Source of the DNA: Ramlibacter sp.
GTDB lineage: Bacteria > Pseudomonadota > Gammaproteobacteria > Burkholderiales > Burkholderiaceae_C
DNA length: 16,438 nucleotides
Assembly (NCBI GenBank): GCA_025351615.1
Contig: JANXVP010000256.1
Coordinates: forward strand, 1-16,438
Reading direction: 5' to 3'
The notes under the pieces are model-generated. The model ran no database searches. It was not told the origin of the DNA and was given only the letters and a program-made list of their open reading frames with translations. The translations under genes were made by a program, and so were the position numbers. Positions 8,563-14,260 of this stretch are shown here, one piece after another (the stretch's first letter is position 1; each line of letters begins with the position of its first letter).

Positions 8563-8651
8563 GGGTGTTCAATTCCTGGGTTTTGCGCGCAGTGCCGCGC
8601 GAGCAGCTATTGTCTGTTCAAATTCGGCTGAGTTCCAGCTTAGGAGACAGG
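8563..8651. promoter_or_regulatory. Divergent promoter/operator region of the acuI-prpE unit
   Basis: This 89-bp spacer separates the minus-strand hydrolase-acuI-prpE unit from the plus-strand 8652 gene, so a shared regulator is plausible. It contains a near-direct repeat TGTTCAATTC (8566-8575) and TGTTCAAATTC (8615-8625), a GCGCG/CGCGC inverted repeat, and a tentative plus-strand promoter with TTGCGC (8583-8588) and TATTGT (8608-8613; long 19-bp spacer). AGGAG at 8642-8646 is the ribosome binding site of the 8652 gene. No regulator gene lies beside it. Confidence 0.35.
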
Positions 8652-10277
8652 ATGAACGCTGCCGCGACCACAGCCCTGATGATGACGGGCAACGACTACC
8701 GGGAATCTCTGCGCCGATACCGCCCGACCGTTTTCGTCGACGGCCGGCGGGTCGAGAGCGTCGCCGACGAGCCGGCCTTCCAGCCCGGGCTGAACGCCAT
8801 CGCCCTCACCTACGACTATGCGCTCAAGGACAAGTACGCACCTGTCATGCGTGCGGTGCAGCACACCAGCGGCAAGACCGTCAACCGGCTGGTCCACATC
8901 AACACCAGCTCGGGCGACCTGCTCAACAAGCTGGAGGCGGTGCGCCTGGTCTGCCAGGAAACCGGCTGTGCCCAGCGCTATCTCACCCACGACGCGCTCA
9001 ATGCAATCGGTCAGGTCAGCGCCCGGATCGACAGCGCGAACGGCACCCGCGAGAACAGCGCCCGTTTCGAGGCGTACCTGCACCGGGTCCAGGACCAGGA
9101 TCTGACGCTCGGCATCGCAATGACCGACGCCAAGGGCGACCGCAGCCGGCGCCCGCACGAGCAAGCCAATATCGACAGCTATGTCCACGTCGTCGAGCGC
9201 AACGCCAAAGGCATTGTGATTTCGGGAACCAAGGCCATCGTGACCGGCGCTCCCTACATGCACGAGTTGCTGGTCATGCCATGCCGCAACATGGGCCGGG
9301 AAGACGCCGATTTCGCAGTCTGCTGCGCCGTGCCGATCGACGCCCCGGGAATGACCATCGTCGCGCGGCCCGCCGGGCGTCCCGGCGAAAAAGTGGAGCA
9401 CGGTGAACCGCTGTTCAGCCGCAAGTATGGCCAGAGCACGGGCGTGGTGATGTTCGACAAGGTGCTGGTGCCCTGGGACAGCGTGTTCTACGCCGGCGAA
9501 TGGGAGCATTCCGGTCATCTGACCTATAGCTACGCCACCCACCACCGGCACACCTGCATCGGCGCGCGCGCCGGGTTTGGCGACCTGCTGATCGGCGCCG
9601 GCGCGCTGATGTGCGAAGCCAACGGATTCGACCCGGGCCGCGAAAGCCACTTGCGAGAGCAGATGGTGGAGTTGATCAAGATCACCGAAGGCTTTTTCGC
9701 CTGCGGAGTCGCCGCCAGCGTGTACGGCAAGCCTGACGAATACAGCAAGACGTTCATGCCCGATCCGGTGTTTTCCAATATCGGCAAGCTGCTGCTAGCC
9801 ACCCAGATCTACGACATGCATCGGATCGCGCACTACGTCAGCGGCGGCCTGATCGTCACGCTGCCGGGACCCGACGAAGACCACAACCCTGAAACGGCCG
9901 CTCGCTTGTCCGATGTACTGCGTGCCAACCCCGCAGTTCCATATGAACAGCGAATCGAAACCGCTCGCTTCATCGAGGACCTGACGGCCGGTTATCAGGG
10001 CGGCTGGTACAGCGTGATCAGCCTGCACGGCGGGGGTTCGCCTGCCGCCATGAAGCAGGAGATCTACCGCAACTATCCGATCGGCTCGAAGGTGGAGCTG
10101 GTCGAACGCATCCTGGAGCGCGGCGTCGCGGCCGATGGATCGGCCGACAGCGCGCCGCACGACCCTTTACGCGCCATCACCCGGAACCGCCAGCCGGGGA
10201 AGTGCTGCGATACCGGCTGCACCGCACCCGGCCAGCCGGTGATGGTGGATCTGCCGGTCCTGCCGTCCCGAAGCTGA
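8652..10277 (+). CDS. 4-hydroxyphenylacetate 3-hydroxylase / 4-hydroxybutyryl-CoA dehydratase superfamily protein
   Basis: 541-residue member of the acyl-CoA-dehydrogenase-like flavoprotein superfamily that includes HpaB (two-component phenol hydroxylase) and AbfD (4Fe-4S/FAD 4-hydroxybutyryl-CoA dehydratase). The overall pattern resembles AbfD: GNDYRESLR near the start, GKTVNRLVHINTSS (74-87), AMTDAKGDRSRRP (156-168), GGLIVTLPGPDED (398-410), and SLHGGGSPAAMKQEIYRNYP near the end. Against recalled AbfD ligands, C106 matches C99 and H298 matches H292, but Y110 replaces C103 and A305 replaces C299; K300 is R306. A normal [4Fe-4S] dehydratase site is therefore unlikely, and a flavin-dependent oxygenase or a changed chemistry is more likely. 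About 50 extra C-terminal residues contain CCDTGC (518-523). AGGAG lies 5 bp before the ATG. No reductase partner gene (HpaC) is in the window. It is divergent from hydrolase-acuI-prpE. Confidence 0.82.
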   Translation: MNAAATTALMMTGNDYRESLRRYRPTVFVDGRRVESVADEPAFQPGLNAIALTYDYALKDKYAPVMRAVQHTSGKTVNRLVHINTSSGDLLNKLEAVRLVCQETGCAQRYLTHDALNAIGQVSARIDSANGTRENSARFEAYLHRVQDQDLTLGIAMTDAKGDRSRRPHEQANIDSYVHVVERNAKGIVISGTKAIVTGAPYMHELLVMPCRNMGREDADFAVCCAVPIDAPGMTIVARPAGRPGEKVEHGEPLFSRKYGQSTGVVMFDKVLVPWDSVFYAGEWEHSGHLTYSYATHHRHTCIGARAGFGDLLIGAGALMCEANGFDPGRESHLREQMVELIKITEGFFACGVAASVYGKPDEYSKTFMPDPVFSNIGKLLLATQIYDMHRIAHYVSGGLIVTLPGPDEDHNPETAARLSDVLRANPAVPYEQRIETARFIEDLTAGYQGGWYSVISLHGGGSPAAMKQEIYRNYPIGSKVELVERILERGVAADGSADSAPHDPLRAITRNRQPGKCCDTGCTAPGQPVMVDLPVLPSRS

Positions 10278-10279
10278 GC

Positions 10280-11500
10280 CTACCGCGTCGGCAAGGGCAT
10301 CGGGATGGTGGTCGGGATCTGGTGGGAAACCACCGGATCAGGCCCCAGGCGAGGGACGTGTGCGGCTTTGAAGGGCGGCACCTCGAAAGCCGCAGCCTGC
10401 ACCGGCATCGGGCGCGAATGGCGCTCGCGTTCCCGCTGCAGATAACGGTTGCGCTGCTGCTCATCGTCGCGCACGCGCGCCAGGCCCCGGCACAGCGCGG
10501 CGAACAGCCTCTCGAGTGAACCGGTTTGCGAGACCGATTCCGCCATCAGGTTGGGCACCAGCACAATCTCGCTGTTGCCGCCCTCGAGTTCGATCCGCCC
10601 CGGGTTGCCGAGCACCCGCTCGATGGCCTGCAGCGCCTTGCCACGGCCCATCGGCAGGGCCACTGCAAACTGGGTCGGGCCGGTGCGGGCCGCCAGACCG
10701 CGCTCACCCGCCAGCAAGGTCATCTTCGCGATGATGCAGGCGATCAGCTTGCGACTGGTGCGGTTGCCGTAAATCTGGCGCGCTTCGAGCAGGTCGTTGC
10801 AATCGAAAACGGCCAGAGTGAGTTCACGGCCTTCGCCGCGGCAGCTCGCCAGCAGGATCTGTCCGTGCGCCATCAGCCCGCTGCGGTTGTAGAGCAGCGT
10901 GCTGCTGTCAGTCCGGGCGGTTTCCAGCTGTTCGGCTGGCCTGCGTGCCAGCGCGCCAAGCTTCATGACCAGCAACAGCGGCAGGATCATCAGGACAGCG
11001 CCGCCTGCCGACAGATTCCCCAGCGCGTCCGGGCCGTCCCAGAGCGATGACAGGGTGACCTCGACCACTGCCGCAACCGCGACCACGCTACCGGCCGACG
11101 CCTTGAGGATGAAGGCGTAATACAGCGCCGTGATCCCGACCCAGTAGAAAAACACATCGCTACCTGGGGCGCCGGCACTCGTCTGCAGGACGGACGCCGC
11201 GGCGAGCAGGATCAGCGCCCGGACGCCAACCTCGATCTGTTGTTGCGCAGCGCGCATCCAGGCCCAGCACCCGACCGCCAGAGCGACGATCGAAAACACC
11301 CACAGCACCGGCACATCCGGGGACGAAGTCGCCAGCCAGCCCATCGCGATTCCAATGGAGCCGGCGACCGCGGGTTCCATCTGCCACAGCCAGCGTAAGA
11401 GCCGCAGTCGCGGTCCAGACGATGCAGCGCTGCCCACCTCGTGGCCGGAGTGTTGCACGGTCGTTGCTTCGAATTGCGAGTTCACTTTGACGGGCCCCAT
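10280..11500 (-). CDS. Integral membrane protein with a degenerate GGDEF domain
   Basis: 406 residues. A cytoplasmic N-terminus (1-40) is followed by about six hydrophobic segments (about 45-58, 64-82, 93-107, 115-133, 136-150, 166-184). A C-terminal domain (about 195-345) follows the diguanylate cyclase layout: TLLYNRSGLM (201-210) stands where LTGLPNRRxL is usual, FDCNDLLEARQIYG (232-245) where the metal-binding DxDxFKxxND helix is usual, and ARTGPTQFAVALP (271-283) where ARxGGDEFxxLLP is usual. The signature is GPTQF, so the catalytic acidic residue is lost; it should not make c-di-GMP and may bind a ligand or partner instead. The tail from 357 is charged and then Pro-rich. The ATG at 11498-11500 has only a weak ribosome binding site. 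It converges on the 8652 gene with a 2-bp gap and is divergent from the two-component pair. Confidence 0.8.
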   Translation of the reverse strand: MGPVKVNSQFEATTVQHSGHEVGSAASSGPRLRLLRWLWQMEPAVAGSIGIAMGWLATSSPDVPVLWVFSIVALAVGCWAWMRAAQQQIEVGVRALILLAAASVLQTSAGAPGSDVFFYWVGITALYYAFILKASAGSVVAVAAVVEVTLSSLWDGPDALGNLSAGGAVLMILPLLLVMKLGALARRPAEQLETARTDSSTLLYNRSGLMAHGQILLASCRGEGRELTLAVFDCNDLLEARQIYGNRTSRKLIACIIAKMTLLAGERGLAARTGPTQFAVALPMGRGKALQAIERVLGNPGRIELEGGNSEIVLVPNLMAESVSQTGSLERLFAALCRGLARVRDDEQQRNRYLQRERERHSRPMPVQAAAFEVPPFKAAHVPRLGPDPVVSHQIPTTIPMPLPTR

Positions 11501-11528
11501 TGCGCATTTGCCGTGCGCCTGGATGCCA

Positions 11529-11555
11529 TGAAAACACGCTGAAACGTTTTGAAAC
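11529..11555. promoter_or_regulatory. Three phased TGAAA direct repeats
   Basis: TGAAA occurs at 11529, 11540 and 11550, about one DNA helical turn apart, in the AT-rich part of the spacer upstream of the membrane GGDEF-like gene. The last two form TGAAAC-GTTT-TGAAAC. The spacing is what a regulator binding one face of the helix would use. No matching regulator is known from the sequence; the neighbouring NarL-type regulator is one candidate. Confidence 0.35.
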
Positions 11556-11603
11556 TAAGCCAAACCCGGCAGCGGGGATAAGAAAAATCCCTAATGCTGC
11601 GGA

Positions 11604-11644
11604 CGCACTGGTCGCCCGAGGCGCCTCGGGCCTCAGCAAGTGCG
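11604..11644. repeat. Large hairpin with an 18-bp perfect palindrome
   Basis: GCCCGAGGCGCCTCGGGC at 11614-11631 is a perfect palindrome. Outside it, CGCACT (11604-11609) pairs with AGTGCG (11639-11644), so the whole segment can form a long stem or cruciform with a small internal loop. It lies in the divergent spacer 11501-11708, about 65 bp before the chosen kinase start. No T-run follows, so it is more likely an operator or 5' leader structure than a terminator. Confidence 0.6.
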
Positions 11645-11708
11645 CTGCACGGTAAACTTGCCGGTCGCATCGCACCCGCCACACCCCCCCTCGCGTCCTC
11701 CAAGCCTC

Positions 11709-12800
11709 GTGCCCACTTCCGCAGCAGCGTCCTCAATCATTCGCTTGCTGTGCGTCGAAGACAATCCGGACGACGTTGAGCTGATGGCAATCACACTGGA
11801 ACGCGCAGATCCGCAGCGCCGGTATGTGCTGCGGCGCATCGACGACGCCAGCGCCTTTCTGGACGCTTTGCAGGAAGATTTCGATGCGATCCTGTGCGAC
11901 TTCAACCTGCCCCGGTTTTCCCCTTATGCGGCCTTGCAGATCCTGGTCGCCCGGCGTTGCAGCACGCCCCTGATCGTGGTGACCCGCGCGATCGGCGAGG
12001 AAGCTGCAGTGCACGTGCTGCGCTGCGGCGCCAAGGATTATTTGACGAAGGACAAGCTCGGCACGCTGCCCCAGATCATCGAAAGAGTGATGACCGAGCG
12101 GCAACAGCTGGCCGAGCAGGAGCGCCTGGCCCTCGAACTGGAAGCGGCTTATGGCCGGCTGAAAAAGCTTTCCGCGCGGCTGGTCGTGGCGCAGGAGCGC
12201 GAGCGGACCCTGATCTCGCGCGAGCTGCACGACCAGCTGGGACAGACCCTGACGGGCATGGTGCTGCACCTGCACGCCGCCAAGCGAGCGGCCGATCCGG
12301 CCGCAGCCCTCAGGCACACGGACACGGCGATGCAGATGGCACAAGGCGCTGTCAGCCAGCTCAAGACCCTGTCCTTTTCGCTGCGCCCGGCACAGCTCGA
12401 CCTGCTCGGGCTGGTGGCCGCGGTGCAAGGCGCCGTGCAGCGGATTGCCGAGCCGGCGGCGCTGCGGTTCACGGTGAGTTCACGCGGTGCCGAGCCGGCG
12501 ACACTCGGGGAAACCGCGTCGGTCGCTGTGCGGCTGGTGCAGGAAGCGATGAACAACGTCGCGCGCCACGCCCAGGCATCGCATGTCTGGGTGCGGCTTC
12601 GCTTTCTGTCGCAGGCGCGGATCGGCGTGCTGGTCATCGACAACGGCGTCGGTTTCAACAAGCAGGACCTTCTTTCCGGCCAGACCAGCGAGCGCAACGT
12701 CGGGCTGTACGGAATGATCGAACGCACCGAACTGGCGGGCGGTCGCCTGCAGATCCGCACCCGGGCGGGCCGCGGCGTGGTTTTGCGGGCCGTGCTCTGA
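11709..12800 (+). CDS. Soluble receiver-histidine kinase (REC-HisKA_3-HATPase), NarX/DegS type
   Basis: 363 residues from the chosen GTG. Residues about 11-130 are a CheY-like receiver domain: acidic pair E17/D18, phospho-acceptor D64 (LCDFNLP), switch T92, and K114 (YLTKDKL). A coiled coil follows (about 131-165), then the HisKA_3 dimerisation helix with phospho-accepting H174 (ISRELHDQLGQTL) and SFSLRPAQLDLLGL, then the ATPase domain with N-box QEAMNNVARHA (278-288) and DNGVGF (311-316), and NVGLYGMIERTELAGG. There is no membrane segment and no PAS or GAF domain, so the input probably arrives by phosphorylation of the receiver. The start is uncertain: a GTG at 11640 would add 23 Pro-rich residues but lies in a hairpin; neither has a clear ribosome binding site. 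The response regulator follows after 24 bp. Confidence 0.87.
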   Translation: MPTSAAASSIIRLLCVEDNPDDVELMAITLERADPQRRYVLRRIDDASAFLDALQEDFDAILCDFNLPRFSPYAALQILVARRCSTPLIVVTRAIGEEAAVHVLRCGAKDYLTKDKLGTLPQIIERVMTERQQLAEQERLALELEAAYGRLKKLSARLVVAQERERTLISRELHDQLGQTLTGMVLHLHAAKRAADPAAALRHTDTAMQMAQGAVSQLKTLSFSLRPAQLDLLGLVAAVQGAVQRIAEPAALRFTVSSRGAEPATLGETASVAVRLVQEAMNNVARHAQASHVWVRLRFLSQARIGVLVIDNGVGFNKQDLLSGQTSERNVGLYGMIERTELAGGRLQIRTRAGRGVVLRAVL

Positions 12801-12824
12801 AAGAGCTGCGGTATAAAGTTGCCA

Positions 12825-13472
12825 ATGACACCTGACTCGACCCAGCAGCCCATCCGGGTCGTCCTCGCCGATGACCATGACCTCGTGCGTTCCGGAATCA
12901 AGGCGCTGCTCTCGATGATCGACGGCGTTCAGGTGGTCGCCGAAGCGCGCGATGGCCTGGAGTTGATCCGGCTGGTCGAGAGCCTGAAACCCGACATCGT
13001 CATGACCGACATCTCCATGCCGCGGATGGACGGCATCACGGCGATCTCGCAGATCCACGCCCTGTATCCACAGGTTCGCCTGCTGGTGCTGTCGATGTAC
13101 GACACGGTCGATTTCGTCAAGCGCGCCGTGGCCAGTGGCGCCTGCGGCTACCTGATGAAAGACGCACCGCCGTTCGAGCTGGAACAGGCGGTGCGAAGCG
13201 TCATGGCGACCGGCAGCTACTTCAGCCCCGCCATCGCACAGCGGCTGCTGCAGCCCTCCGAACCGACCATCAACGATGAGCTCACCCAGCGCCAGATCGA
13301 GATCCTCAAGCTGATCGCACAGGGCCGCGCGTCCAAGGAGATTGCCTTTCAGCTCGGCCTGTCGCCCAAGACCGTCGACGTGCACCGGGCGCGCATCATG
13401 GAAAGGCTGCGCTTGAACGACATTGCCAGCCTGACGCTCTACGCCGTCCGCAAGGGGCTGGTCAAGCCCTAG
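12825..13472 (+). CDS. NarL/FixJ-family response regulator
   Basis: 215-residue DNA-binding response regulator. The receiver domain (about 10-125) has acidic pair D16/D17, phospho-acceptor D62 (MTDISMP), LVLSMYD (87-93) and K112 (LMKDAPP). The LuxR-type helix-turn-helix (about 151-213) includes LTQRQIEILKLIAQGRASKE and the recognition region LSPKTVDVHRARIMERL (179-195). Both halves are intact. The ATG at 12825 is 24 bp after the kinase stop; a TTG two codons earlier is an alternative start. The ribosome binding site is weak, so translation may depend on the upstream gene. It is almost certainly the output partner of the HisKA_3 kinase. Target genes are unknown; the divergent membrane GGDEF-like gene and the repeats at 11529-11644 are reasonable candidates. 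Confidence 0.92.
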   Translation: MTPDSTQQPIRVVLADDHDLVRSGIKALLSMIDGVQVVAEARDGLELIRLVESLKPDIVMTDISMPRMDGITAISQIHALYPQVRLLVLSMYDTVDFVKRAVASGACGYLMKDAPPFELEQAVRSVMATGSYFSPAIAQRLLQPSEPTINDELTQRQIEILKLIAQGRASKEIAFQLGLSPKTVDVHRARIMERLRLNDIASLTLYAVRKGLVKP

Positions 13473-13579
13473 GGCCACAGCCCGGGGCACGCGCCAAGGC
13501 CCCTGCCGCAACTGGCTAGGCTGTTACAAAATGGCCATGAAAGCCCATCAGAATCAATCACTTACGGGCGACACCTACC

Positions 13580-13608
13580 TTGACATCTCATGATTCGCCC
13601 GGTAACCT
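13580..13608 (+). promoter_or_regulatory. Candidate sigma-70 promoter overlapping the NlpC/P60 gene start
   Basis: A perfect -35 TTGACA (13580-13585) is followed by a 17-bp spacer and TAACCT (13603-13608), a poor -10. Transcription would begin about 13613-13616, just before the ATG at 13617. If used, the peptidase mRNA would be nearly leaderless and translation would start at the second Met. The spacing is ideal but the -10 match is weak. Confidence 0.35.
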
Positions 13609-14177
13609 CTCGCCGCATGTCCCGCTGGCTCTGCATTGTCGCCCTGTCCTGGTCCTTCTGCCTCCGTGCGATTGCCGCACCGGGCAACGACGACATCGGC
13701 CGCTTCATGGCGGACCAGGGCTTGCTGGAGCGACTGGAGCAGGTGCGCACCCGCGTGGCCGACAAGGCGTCCGACCTGGTGATCACCGCGATGGGGTTCC
13801 TGGGCGTTCCCTACCGCCGTGGTGGCAATACGGCAGAAACCGGCTTCGACTGCAGCGGGTTCGTGCGCGCGATGTATGGCCAGGCGATCGGCCTGATCCT
13901 TCCGCGCCGGGCCAACGAACAGGCAGCAGCGACCCAGACCATCGACCGGGAAGATCTGCAACCCGGCGATCTGGTGTTCTTCAACACCATGCGCCAGGCC
14001 TTCAGCCATGTCGGCATCTATGTCGGCCAAGGCAAGTTCATCCATTCACCCCGGCCCGGCGCGCAGGTTCGGGTTGAAGACATGGGCGTAGCGTACTGGG
14101 CCCGCCGCTTCGACGGTGCGCGCCGTGTGCTGTCGGCTGCGGCGCCGGCACCGGACGTCCTCGCGATTCAGCCCTGA
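13590..14177 (+). CDS. Secreted NlpC/P60-family cell-wall peptidase
   Basis: 195-residue cysteine peptidase of the NlpC/P60 fold, which typically cuts peptide bonds in peptidoglycan stems (D-Glu to diamino acid). Seen: a signal peptide (about 1-30; hydrophobic LCIVALSWSFCLRAIAA, probable cleavage after AIAA), then a short helical spacer, then the catalytic domain from about 62 with GVPYRRGGNTAETGFDCSGFV containing nucleophile C88, H140 in SHVGIYVG, and a third polar residue H152 in KFIHSPRPGA. No lipobox Cys lies at the cleavage site, so it is likely periplasmic and soluble. No LysM or SH3 wall-binding domain is present. The ATG at 13590 and the ATG at 13617 (M10) are both possible and neither has a clear ribosome binding site. 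It is convergent with lpdA across 83 bp; the two-component pair is 117 bp upstream. Confidence 0.9.
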   Translation: MIRPVTSRRMSRWLCIVALSWSFCLRAIAAPGNDDIGRFMADQGLLERLEQVRTRVADKASDLVITAMGFLGVPYRRGGNTAETGFDCSGFVRAMYGQAIGLILPRRANEQAAATQTIDREDLQPGDLVFFNTMRQAFSHVGIYVGQGKFIHSPRPGAQVRVEDMGVAYWARRFDGARRVLSAAAPAPDVLAIQP

Positions 14178-14260
14178 TCCACGGCTCCCGCAGACAGCAT
14201 CCCGGTTCCCGTGCGGCAGCCCGGACCCCGACCGTGCATCCCTGAGCCGCGACCCCCAGC

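Noticed and set aside
8640..9650. 336-codon minus-strand frame opposite the HpaB/AbfD-like gene
   Set aside because: Shadow frame; the plus-strand product has clear family motifs and a good ribosome binding site.
8652..10277. Calling this gene 4-hydroxybutyryl-CoA dehydratase (abfD)
   Set aside because: Two Fe-S cysteine ligands appear to be replaced (Y110, A305), so the specific function is not supported.
13484..13503. GGGGC/GCCCC inverted repeat after the response regulator as a terminator
   Set aside because: The stem is only 5 bp with a 10-base loop and no T-run follows, so it is too weak to call.
12480..13511. 343-codon minus-strand frame opposite the two-component genes
   Set aside because: It spans the kinase end and the regulator with no recognisable protein features.
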